Shown here: one piece after another, positions 32,909 to 44,224 of the stretch
Layout of the letters: every line of letters begins with the position of its first letter
Numbering within the stretch: the first letter of the stretch is position 1
Assembly: GCA_026413225.1 (NCBI GenBank)
Contig: CM048552.1
Location: 164,808,053 to 164,872,052 of the forward strand
Reading direction: 5' to 3'
Source: Otis tarda
Taxonomy: Eukaryota; Chordata; Aves; Otidiformes; Otididae
DNA length: 64,000 nucleotides
The notes under the pieces: generated by a model
The model's database searches: none
Seen by the model: the letters and a program-made list of their open reading frames with translations, nothing else
Told to the model about the DNA's origin: nothing
Made by a program: the position numbers and the translations under genes

Positions 32909-35900
32909 TGTTAAGAACCTAGCTTAATTCATTTTTATATATTCATATCCATTCATATATTGTTGTGTATTTTATATTTGTCTGTTTCTCCAGGAAAGGT
33001 GGCAGTTTCCTACTCAAGGAATTAAGTATTCTGGGATATAGGACCAAAAGCATCTCATATTGCTTAGGACCACCGTCAACAACCCTAGCAAGAATTTCTC
33101 AAACATAACCCTCTTCAAGGTTCAGCTATGTAAAAAGGAGATTAAGACTATCAATAACTCTTTAAAAAAAAATATCTGTTTTTATTTTTGTTGTACGGGT
33201 AATGTAAGACTCAAGCTCCTTTATTAGACTGGTTGATTTCTGTTACAGCATCTGTTCTACTTCCCTCGCCCCGCCCCTACTACCACCTCCATGTCCCAGT
33301 TGGACAACACCCAAAATTGTATGTTGTCACAGAAGTCATTAAAGCAATTTTAAAGTGAATCTCATATTTGACAAGCAGTTGCACAGTGATCCTCCCTCAA
33401 GACTGAAGTGACATGTTGAATTGTTTGGAGTGAGTTAAAAATCTGGACACAGCATTTTCAATAGCGTGCAGTTTAGGCAGCATTTTCTTAGACATCCATA
33501 GGAATAAGATTGAACCCTTTACAGTACTGATGGTTACTGAAGATCAGTACAAGTCTCTGGAAAGCACTGGCCAGTTTTTTATTTGTACTAAATTTCCAGA
33601 GTTGTATAAAGTCATGTTAAATATTTTTACATAAAGATTTTTGAAGGTTGTTTAAAAAATAATGTTCTATTTCAGAAAGGTTTGAAAAGAATTTTTCAAA
33701 TTCAGAACTTGAATCCTCCACCATTGTGTGATAAAAGCCAATGATTTTGACTGTCAGATCAAGTTCTTACAATCATAAAAAGAGATAAAAATGCTTTTAT
33801 TGCTTAAAATATTTTAAATTACATTGCTACTTGTCTTGGTTTTACTGCCTAAACAGATAGGAATCTAATTTTTATTTCTTAACTTTGTCACCCCATTACA
33901 CATTTAAGCTCTGGAGATTTAAAAAAAAAAAAAAAAAAAGTTTGAGGAAGATGTTTTAAAAATTCCCTATAGTGTAAAACACAAGCTCAGTGTTAAGGAG
34001 ACAAAATTTCTGAAAACAAATCATATATGAGTTTGTTCTGTGTGGCAGGTAGAGTAGAGGGTGGAAATTACCATAGTGCTACTAGTATATTGCAGGTGAA
34101 CTAGTGAATTAAGTATTACAACAACTCAAGTATTTTGCCTTGATATATGGTTATTGCAAGAAAGAAACAGTTTTAAATTATTGGAATAGGCTACTGCCAA
34201 GCAAGATGGCCAGACTCACCTCTCTATTGCAGCTTTTCCCTAGTTGGACCAGCAATGAAAACAGGAATGTATTCGTACTGTGCAGTTACCCCAATCCTAT
34301 CTTTCCTTTGCTGCCTCTGAAAATCTTCAGTTTGTCTGTTTGTATAAATCATTCATCTACTGTTTCACAGCCAATAATCATCCCTAAGCTTTTTTATGAC
34401 CATCTCTTCCACTACACATCATCTCATTAAGGCTATCCTTGTTGTTCTGTTTCCCTATGGATATGCAGGGATCTCAGACTGAAGTAATGACTGCTTTTAA
34501 TTAGATTAAACCAATAACTAAACAGAGAAGGAATTTCTGAGGAAGTCCCACCTTACAAACTCTTACAGCCCAGAGGGAATCTTCCAGCTGCCACTTTCCA
34601 GTGAACTGATTCCTCACTATTTTTCTTCACCACAGTTGGAGAACTTACTGGAAGGTCCAAATGCTAGCAGCAAGTGGTCTATAAGATCAGGACAAACTGA
34701 ATACAGTTTTGAAACATCAGTAGGACTTCACAATGCTTCTATGCAGATTGGTTCTTTTATATTGTGCCATTTTATTGATATGACTTCCATGACCTTGAAC
34801 TTTTACTGTCTGTTATTAGATTTCTTCTTACAAAACAATCTTATTTCTGATATTTAAATAACAAGACTTGTTACAAGTATAAATTTGAATATTTCGTAAC
34901 ATGGAATTACAACAATATTTTGTAATATTTTTACAATAATATTTTGTGCTTTTCCCTTCTAGTAATGTAAGACGATGCTATTTGGGCGATGGTTAAGTTA
35001 ATAAACTGAGGACTGTGGAGGAGATTGGTATGTTTCTTCCATTTTCCTCATATTATTTGATCTTCTAGTACTATATATATACACCATTATTCAAAAGTAC
35101 CAAAGATGAATGTAGAGTAAATCAAGCAAGAGTATAACTTGATTTTGCAAGCATATCAACAAATAAAACCTGAGTGAAATAGAAAGCTAGTACACAGGAA
35201 TGTGATGCAAAAGCTTCACAGTGTTCAGTAACAATAAAGCAGCTTTGAAAATTTGCCAGAAGAACTTACAAACTGTGGCATAAATACCTGTGTCCTTACT
35301 GCAAGGCTAACACAGAAATGGCAGAAATACAATAGGAGTGTCAGTAAATAAATTGTCCTTGGCTAAGAGAATATTTCTTGAAGCTTTGTTAGAGTACTTC
35401 AGAAAATAACAACATATGATGAAACTATAGAATGCCAACAGAGTAGGTATGTACATGTAATACCAGGGCAAAAAAAAAAATCATAGTCTTTCACTTAACA
35501 TTTGCTGTGTTCATTAATTTATACTAATACTACAATTTTAGAGATGCAGCAAACATTGAAGGTTTTTTCCCTGGGTTGAGGGGAAGGAGTTGAGGGCCAA
35601 TTGTGAACTGTTATTAAAAATATAATTTTTCCACTTGTTTTTGTTAAACACAGGTATGTCTGATTCCATGTCCTTCTTGACGTATCTTTTAACACTGCCA
35701 TTTTTTATTAAGAGAGGTTGCTACTTTTTTTTCTTTAAAAAAAGAGAAAGAAAAAAACCAAACATAACTATAAAATGTCTGTTAATTCTATCTTGTTCTT
35801 CTTATACTTTTCAACCTGAATAAAGGAAAAAGATCTCGGAGAGCACTCAGAGGACCTCTGACAGTTCATACTGCCTCAATGCAAGCTAACTCACTAGTTT

Positions 35901-36407
35901 TGTTCCGAACTACTGCAGCTACCCTTCTCCAAAAAAAAAAGTGTATGTTATAGATGGTACTAGCCCAAAATAGCCCAGACATAAGCCAAATAGTGCCACA
36001 TGGCCTTGGAACAGATGTCTGGCCTTTCTGTGTACCATTGCAGACACAGCCTAATGGATATTCATAATTTCTTTTTAGGGAAGAAGATCTGATCCATTAA
36101 AATTAATATTCTGAGGTAAGCAAACTTGCTGAGAAACATGGAAAATAACCTTACATACAGAAAATAGAAATTGAGAAGACAATCCTCCCTACCACAAATA
36201 ACATTTCACTAAAAGATCTAATCTGTAAAGCAATATAGCATCCTCCAAGCTTCAGAAGAGAGTGACTTTTCAAATATTCTGTGCCATATAATTCTTTTAA
36301 CTCCAGAATTTGCTCCATTGTTCATTTTTCAGGTGTTTCAGAAAATCTGTGCAACCTGAATGTCTCACTAGGCTTGCAAATCAGATATTTTTAGGTAGTG
36401 AACTACA
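32909..36407. other. AT-rich sequence, nothing identified
   Basis: Holds the repeat partner at 33425-33464 and a long A run at about 33920-33938. The 96-codon frame at 34140-34430 has no recognisable motif. No gene or mobile element. Confidence 0.5.
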
Positions 36408-37486
36408 GAATCATAGAATCACAGAATGGTTAGGGTTGGAAGGGACCTTCAAAGGTCGTGTAGTCCAACCCCCCTGCAAGGAACAGGAACATCTCCAACT
36501 AGATCAGGTTGCTCAGAGCCTCATCCAGCCTGGCCTTGAACGTTTCCAGGGAAGGGGCATCCACCACTTCTCTGGGCGACCTGTTCCTGTTACAACTTGT
36601 ATTGTAAAAAATTATTTTCCTAATATCCAATCTAAACCTACCTCCCTCTATTTTAAAACCATTACCCCCCATCCTATCACAACAGGCCCTACTGAACAGC
36701 CTCTCCCCATCTTTCTTGTAGGCCCTCTTGAGGTACTGGAAGACCTCTATAAGGTCTCCCCGGAGCCTCCTCTTCTCCAGGCTGAACAGCCCCAACTCTC
36801 TCAGCCTGTCCTCATAGGAAAGGTTCTCCAGCCCTTTTATCATCTTCTTGGCCCTCCTCTGGACCTTCTCCAGCTGGTCCATGTCCTTCTTATGTTAGGG
36901 GCTCCAGAACTGGACACAGTACTCCAGGGCAGAGTAGAGGGGCAGAATCACCTCCCTCGACCTGCTGGCCACGCTCCTCTTGATGCAGCCCAGGATGCGG
37001 TTGGCCTTCTGGGCCACAAGGGCACATTGCTGGCTCACGTTGAGCTTCTCATCCACCAGCACTCCCAAGTCCTCCTCCTCAGGGCTGCTCTCAATCCATT
37101 CTCTGCCAAGCCTGTAGTTGTGCCAGGTGCAGGACCTTGCACTTGGCCTTGTTGAACTTCATGAGGTTGGCACGGGCCCACCTCTCCAGCATATCAAGGT
37201 CCCTCTGGATGGCATCCCTCCCTTCCAGCGTGTCAACGGCACCACACAACTTGGTGTCATTGGCAAACTTGCTGAGGGTGCACTCTATCCCACTATCCAT
37301 GTCACCGACAAAGATGTTGAACAGGGCCGGGCCCAGCACGGACCCCTGAGGGACGCCACTCGTGACCAGTCTTCACATGGACATTGAGCCGTTGACCACC
37401 ACTTTCTGAGTGCAACCATCCAGCCAACTCCTTATCCACCGAGTGGTCCATCCATCAAAGCCATGTCTCTCTGGTTTAGAGAGAAG
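36408..37486 (-). mobile_element. CR1 LINE, minus strand, fairly intact 3' part
   Basis: Starts with the tail ACAGAATCATAGAATCACAG and GGTTAGGGTTGGAAGGGACC. It runs through CCAGCCTGGCCTTGAACG, CAGGCTGAACAGCCCC, CACTTGGCCTTGTTGAAC, TTGGTGTCATTGGCAAAC, and stops near TCTGGTTTAGAGAG. The minus-strand frames contain [28 protein letters not shown] and [18 protein letters not shown]. This is the ORF2 C-terminal end and 3' UTR, with a few frameshifts. In the active-site position FADD reads FAND, so one catalytic aspartate is lost. It looks among the youngest CR1 in the window. The 281-codon plus-strand frame is its shadow. Confidence 0.97.
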
Positions 37487-40407
37487 GTGAAAAGAAAGTT
37501 CTTTATAGTGTGGAGAATGGAGAATGGCCTTCACAGCTTGGTGAAAGTGAAAGTGATTAGTGGTAGATTTCTTCCATGAAAAGATACTTTTTTAAAAAAA
37601 AACAAAACAAAACAAACAGGGGTCTGTAGAGAACAACGTCTTTCCTTTAATAATTCATAAGAACTAAGTTTTCTCAAGGGTGAAGAATCAGAATAGAGCA
37701 GAGGCTGAAAGGGGCTGGGAAATAAACATATAGCAGGTTACAGGACCAATGTGGTAGTAGCACTGTGAGAAGGACATAATTTAAAACTCTTTGGAACTTT
37801 CATGAAGTGCCACCTTTAGAAAATTGAGGGAAGAATAATTTCTTTATGGATGTTTGAAATTTTAAGAGACACAAAATATTGCAAATGTTCTTACTCTGTC
37901 TAAAATAATTTCTCATTCATTTTGGCTGCAATCCAGAGGTTATTTGTTTTTAAAATCTTTAACTGGACACATTACCATCTTAAATGCAAACTGATAAATG
38001 TCACAGCATAGCATAGTAATAAATTTTAATTTAGGGGCACTTATGCTTGCAGGCATCTAATAATAGTAAGTTGTAAATGAAAATATAATGAAATATACTC
38101 AGATAATATTCCTTCTTATATCAATCTTCCTATGCATTTGAGACAAAATTTAAGTCAATATAATAAGAGAGAGAAATATTGCAAGGTTTGTTTGGATTAT
38201 TCCCAGTGCTTTTAAAAAGGAAAAGAAATTCTGCCTCTATCACAGAATATGATGGGGTTTTTTTTTTTGTTTTTCTTTTTAAATAAATAAAGAATGGCAA
38301 TAAATAATACAAAGTCACCTAGATTTTACTCTGCCCAAGTCTGTGAAATTCATAACATATCTTAGTCACAATCAGACATTAATAATCTCTTATGCTACAA
38401 CAAAAATTGCAATTAGAAGAAAAATTCAAACAATATATAATTGAAAATTTCAAAACTAAGAAATGCTTAATATCAAGACAAATTATGTTTTGCAACAATA
38501 TCCTAATGGAAAATATCAGCATAGTGATGACTTTCTTGTCTTTTCAAATAGAAATCATAATAATTGATTTAGAGCTGCGTCCACTATAGAACAATTACAA
38601 ATAAAATACATTTATGTGTCACAATAGATGTAGTAATAATCACAGATGTTGAATGAAGTGGTTGTTCCTCAGAGCTGTTCTCAGATTCAGCTGTGAACAT
38701 CTTTCAAGTACCTCTCTAAATTTTTATTGTAACAGTGCTACCGCTTTCCCCAAATTATACATTTGTATAGCTCCTACTTGTATTTCTTTGCAGGCTTAAT
38801 GGGCTTAGCATCATGGAAAGATGAATTTCAGGTTTCTTTGAAAAGCAAGATTAAGTGAATCAGGTTCACCAAGTAAATTTAGATTAATTTTGTCAAAAGA
38901 TTAATGGTTCTCGAAAAAAACAAAGTTCTATCAAACATACATGTGCCACTCCTTCCATAAATCTCTATAGAAAATGAATTGGCCTTAATTTCCCTCGTGT
39001 TTTTAAAATTCAGCATTGCTTCCTCCAGAACCTAGTGTTAGTGAAGGTCTTCATCTTAAAAAGATGAGGAAGTCCCGGGCTTGCCTGTCAGTCAATCTTA
39101 TTGCTATGTAATGTTTTACGAATCATGCCCCAGACTTGATATATTTTTTTTGCCTCATTGTTCATAAACTGAGTCTAGAATGGTGAGTTCAGGCATAGAT
39201 ATTCACATTGTATGTGCTAAATATGTCCAGAAATTAAGCTTTTTGTCTTCTCAGTTTCTCATCTCACAGCCCAGGGCAATCTCTACCCTATGTTTACATG
39301 GAGGTTTTTAATCTATAAATCTACATAATTTCACTTTTGTACTTACTTTTATTTAAAAATCCTCAGGCCAAAGTACATTAACAGCTAGTAAAGTTTGTAA
39401 AATATTGAAAATAGATACTCATGCTCTCTTTGTTTTCACATTTATACTGGTTTAAATATTGAAATGAAATATAGTGTTAAAGAGGCATTATAACTGAAAT
39501 TTTGTTTTTAAAAAAAATAATTCTGTAAGAGAATTCTGGTTTTGTTTTCATTTTGTTTACACAAAAATGCAATTTAGATGTTTAACATTCCGTAGACAGA
39601 AGATCTCATTCTCTGAGCAGCTCTACCATAAATGCCCTATTTTTTTTTCAATATTAAGGGTAAATGCATTTTATTGTGGACTTTTAACAAATTTTCTTGG
39701 GTTTTTTAAAATTTGTGACAATTGTGCATGTACCTAATTTACATTATATTATTTTTATTCTCTTAGTACATTATTTTGAAGAATAAGCTAATCCCAAATA
39801 CTTAAACAAGAGAAGATCGTATCTCCTAGAATGCCTGGTGAAAGCACCCTGTAAGGAATCCAAATCCATTTACTGGGATTTTTGGAGCCACAGCTGTTGG
39901 GGATCGAAAACTAACTATGGCAAAATACAAACAAATGAACAAAACAGGAGCAAATCAACAGCAAAAATTATTTTAGAAAAACCTATTAAGAGCTATCTAA
40001 CTAAAGTGTTTTGATAACTAAGTCAATTTGGTCTCCACACTGTCAATTTTGTCATTAACTGTGACATCTTGAACCAAAAGTTTTGTCTTTGTTTTTATCA
40101 GGTTTTGTTAGTGTTTTTTTCCTAGCGGTTTTTTTCCTGTTTGTTTGTTGTTTTTTTTTTTTTCACATGCCTGTTACTGAATAATATATCAAGGAGTGAA
40201 TGTGACAAAACAGGAACATGAATTCCCATGACTGATAGTAACACTGTTTTGTTTGGTTTTTTTTCCAAAATAAATCGCCTCTATTATTCAGTACAGCCAC
40301 ATCAGAATGAATTCGAATTTTCCTCTGCAGTCTTTTAATCTCCATCCTGGTAGAACAGAGTTGATTTTCCTGTCTTAGGAATGAGTCGTGTCCTAGGATA
40401 ATGAGAC
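37487..40407. other. AT-rich sequence, nothing identified
   Basis: Includes an AAAAC run (about 37592-37617) and T-rich stretches near 40081-40160. No gene or mobile element is recognisable. Confidence 0.5.
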
Positions 40408-40818
40408 TGTTCCAGGATAGAGTTAATTTTCACAGGAAGCTAGGGGGAAAAACTACTGAGGCAGTTTACCAAAATTAGCTGAAGGAATATTTGATAGCAT
40501 GTGATGTCATGCTCTGTATATAAAGTGTGAACAGCGCTGAGGGGCAGGGTTTTTGTTACTTGAGTGTGAAATTGGGTGTCAGGATTAATTGTGGGTTATT
40601 GTACCATGAATCCTGTACTTAGTATATTCTGTTACTGGTTCTTTTTCCCCCCTCTCTGTTTTCATTTCCTTTGCTGTTCTGTTAAACTACTTTTATGGCA
40701 ACCAATGAGTTTCTTTTTCTCCCCATTCTCCTCCCTGTCCCGCTGCAGGGGTGGGGGGGAGGGAGTGAGCAAGCCCTGTGAGGTATTTTAGCTGCCAATT
40801 TGGGGCTAATCCATGACA
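40408..40818 (+). mobile_element. Avian ERV LTR in sense orientation
   Basis: The only member of these related LTR families here that is in sense on the plus strand. Starts TGTTCCAGGATAGAGTTAATT, contains a CRE-like TGATGTCA (40502-40509), TATATAAA (40517-40524), GTTAAAC in the polyadenylation position, a GGGGTGGGGGGGAGGGAG run and ends in GGGGCTAATCCATGACA. TG..CA ends are present. It lacks part of the usual middle. No target duplication is evident, so it is probably an old solo LTR. Confidence 0.85.
40502..40524 (+). promoter_or_regulatory. LTR core promoter: CRE-like site and TATA box
   Basis: TGATGTCA (one base from TGACGTCA) and TATATAAA are 7 bases apart. The copy at 56419 has TGACGTCT and ATAAAAG in the same order on the minus strand. 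Whether it is active is unknown. Confidence 0.55.
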
Positions 40819-41048
40819 ATCACAAACAAAAGAGTTTGAATTCTAATCAGTTGGTGGATCAGAAGCCAGTTTTAAAACACACTGAAACCCTTTCCCTTAA
40901 CTCACTGAGGTTTGCCTGAGGGTCTGCAGGTCTTATAGAATAAACAGAGTAGGGGTGGAAACATATATGTTTAAAGTGATGGTAGCTAGTGCTGGATCTT
41001 GAGTTATTCATACTCGTCAGTATGACAGTGCATGATTCTTAGTGCAAT

Positions 41049-41391
41049 TGCCAGGTTGGATGAAGCTCTGAGCAACCTGATCTAGTCGGTGGACAGGGAA
41101 CTCTTTATCAGAGCCTGTGTGATCGGACAAGGGGTAACGCTTTTAAAGAGAAAAGGTAGATTTAGATTAGACATAAGGAAGAAATTCTTTACTGTGAGGT
41201 TGGTGAGGCACTGGAACAGGTTGCCTAGAGTAGTTGTGCATGCTCCATCCCTGAAAATGTTCAAGGCCAAGTTCTGTGAGGCTTTGAGCACCTTTGAGCA
41301 AAGTCTTCCTGCCCATGGCAGGGCGATTGGAACTATATGACCTTTAAGGTTTCTCTCAACCCAAACCATTCTATGATTCTGTGATTCTATT
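41049..41391 (+). mobile_element. CR1 3' end with a misplaced segment at its 5' side
   Basis: From 41088 the sequence follows CR1 3' order: ATTAGACATAAGGAAGAAAT, GGCACTGGAACAGG, AACCCAAACCATTCTATG, then the tail to 41391. Immediately before it, at 41049-41086, is GCCAGGTTGGATGAAGC and GAGCAACCTGATCTAGT, which normally lies further 3'. So a downstream CR1 segment sits ahead of the upstream one in the same orientation. Two insertions, or a rearrangement, would explain this. Confidence 0.9.
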
Positions 41392-44029
41392 AACATTTGA
41401 AGCCAGGACTAAATTAATGAATAATCACTAAATATCTTAACTAGATTAAAAGCATGACTTTTGAAGTAATTACTGACAGAAAGTACCTACAATGTAGTCA
41501 TCTTCATCAGTATGAGGTAAGTCACATTTTGACAAGTGACTTGCTCTCTTTACTGTAAATCTATCATGGAGTAACAAGCTCAGATGTCTGCAATGAAGAC
41601 TTACATTTAGTAAGTTTAATCCTACCCCTCTATCCATACTATGGCAAAATATACCTGAATGGAATCTGCTTTACTCCTTTGTCTTTTTATTCATGGCAAA
41701 TCTCTAGGCAAAATGTTTTTCTTAAAAAAAAAAAAACAAAACTGACTGAGATAGCCCAAAGCTGAAGTCCTTTATAAGCCAGCATTGTCCTTACTGCAAG
41801 CAATTCTTAGATGAACCAAGCATTGGTTTTACTCATGACCTTTCTCATTGTCCTGTAGGAGCAAATGTACATCGTTGAATTTCTCCTTTTGTTTTATCAC
41901 TCGTTAATATTATCTGAGTGTCCTTGCTTATAAAAAAAAATCACCAAAACACACTGCAGACTTAGACATTTTCCAGAGTAACCACTTTTTGACTTAATGA
42001 TCTCATGAATTCAAATACAATACAAAATAAAACTAGCCCACGGTCTAAACTCCTTCTCTTGGTGTGCCAAGAGTAATTATTGTTTTTTTTTTTAATCTCG
42101 TGGCTCCTTCTTACTCTACTTAATCAACAACATCTTACTGACTTCCTACTGACTTTAACAGTTGAAGTCAAGAGTATGACTTAACACATCTAAATCACCT
42201 CATGGAAATACTACATATTAAATTGGATATCTAAAGGAACTACATTTTAAACTGCTTTTAAGATCAATATAGAAAAACTGATACCTCCAAAACTGGTTAA
42301 TCTAACTTTACAAGAAATGCTTTTAACAGTTGACATAACAATCAATCTTTTAGGTGCTTATTTCTCCCTATTGGTTGTATGAGGAAATAAAATCACAAGG
42401 TTGAACTTAAGTCTGAGATGTGTAGAGTTGGGTAAGATGAGCCTTGCATACTGAAAGGTATTACAATTCTTTAATATTTTCCCTGCTCAAGTCCCTCACC
42501 TTAATGGAAGGGAGAAGGTGAAGAAGAGAGGATGAACAGTTTTCAGGAATGAAAGAGGTTGTGGGCATCAGAAACAAATAGTTTGAAAGAGCCAAGATTT
42601 TCAGCTTGACTAAAAGAAGATTCAGAAGGTGAATTGGGCAGTTCTGACCTAGACACTACAAAGGAAAGTGATAATTTCAGAGTAGTTATTTGTGGCTTAA
42701 CTGAACAAGGAAAAAGCAGACAAGAGAAACTGATTCAAGACAGGACTTGGTTTAGAATTTTCTTCTTTGTGACCTGTATTTCATTCTGAGAACAGAACAC
42801 AAGCCAAAATGCAAATATGATTTATCAAACTGGTTTTTTTCTTTTTTTTTTTTTTTATGTGTGAGCATATAAATATTACATTATTTCATATGCTGCTAAT
42901 GGAGTTTTCTTGTAATATCTGCCTTGAATTAGAAGAATTAGTTTTCTTAATTATAGATATGTCTGTCTACAACCACAATTTTGAGTCATTAAAATATTGT
43001 AGAAACTTCCATAATTCCCTTGTCTTTTTGTACTCAAGCTACAGTATATTAGCTTAATAAAATTGGTTGATCTTCTGCTCACAGAATTCAATACAAGTTG
43101 CATTGTGTTGTTGTTATAAAATATCAGTCTTTAGAGGAAATGTGCTGAAAAGTTTCAACTTTAGATTCAAAATAAACAGAATTACATTCTTCTGATACTT
43201 ATGGATGTATTATCTTCTCCTATTTTGAGGGAGTACCTAGACTTTGAAATCTACTCAGTTACCAACTTTATATAAAAAAAAAGAGGATGAAACCAAGTTG
43301 TTAGTTCTAAATGAGTTGTTAAATCGTGTGATTTTTACTGAATATTAAAAGGAAAGAGAAAACAATTGAAAAAGATTACCCACTTATCTTTTTTTTTCTC
43401 TTTTTTCTTTTTTCACCCTTGATGTCATCTGGCATGCCTTTTTGGCTTTGCCTGGAAATGTGTGTGTTTGCACAGATATTTCTGGGTCTTTCTATGTATA
43501 TTTATTTGTCCTCATTTGTCCTCTTTCATGCAGAAATTCAGTAGGCTATGCATCAGCTTCTACAGTTACTGTTTTTCTTCTTCCATACAGAAATCCCTTT
43601 TGTCCTGTAATTAAGTTTACTTTAAAACCTTGGAGTAACCCTACTTACCAAGTGGTAAGAGCCACTTGGATTCAGTCCCAGATTTAGACAACTTAAGTGT
43701 GGGCAATGTGAACAACAGTATGTGAGCTGGGTATCCAATCACCCACTATGCCAAGTGGAAATAACGGGTCAGTTAGATCAGTAAACCAGTTGAAGTACAA
43801 TAGGGGTTTAAGGCTTAGTCTTATTATTCTAGTTGAGTGACTATTTGTCTAATTATTTCTTTGTTCTCAAAGCAGAAGCATAAATCCAGACCTGTAACTG
43901 CAGTCATTTTATCATTACATCCAACACATATTTCTATTGCATCTGTGTTTCTGTGCCTAGAAATACTATGGTATCTCATAAAATGTGAAAAGAACAGAAA
44001 CCATCCTCCTCCCTTTTTTTTGGTGGAAT
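41392..44029. other. AT-rich sequence, nothing identified
   Basis: Contains T-rich stretches at about 42836-42856 and 43389-43415. No gene or mobile element. Confidence 0.5.
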
Positions 44030-44224
44030 TTTTACCCTTTCTTAAATATGCTTTCCCAGAGGGGCCACCAACTTGGCTGAGGGGCTCAACCGTGCCCTGC
44101 GGTGGGTCCATTTGGGCCAGCTGGAACCAACTGTGTCTGACATGAAGCAGCTCTGGCCTCTCCTCTGAAAGGTCACCTTTGCAGCCCACTTCACTACTAA
44201 AATCTTTGCATCTGCACCAAATAC
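44030..44224 (-). mobile_element. LTR fragment, antisense
   Basis: CCCTTTCTTAAATATGCTTTCC, CAGAGGGGCCACC, GGCTGAGGGGCTCAACC, GCCCTGCGGTGGGTCC and CTACTAAAATCTTTGC correspond to the right ends of the LTRs at 761 and 46696. It is about 195 bases of the retroviral 5' side. The rest is missing on the left. Confidence 0.85.

Noticed and set aside
36310-37155. 281-codon plus-strand frame
   Set aside because: It lies antisense to the CR1 ORF2 and 3' UTR. The minus-strand reading has the known CR1 protein motifs.
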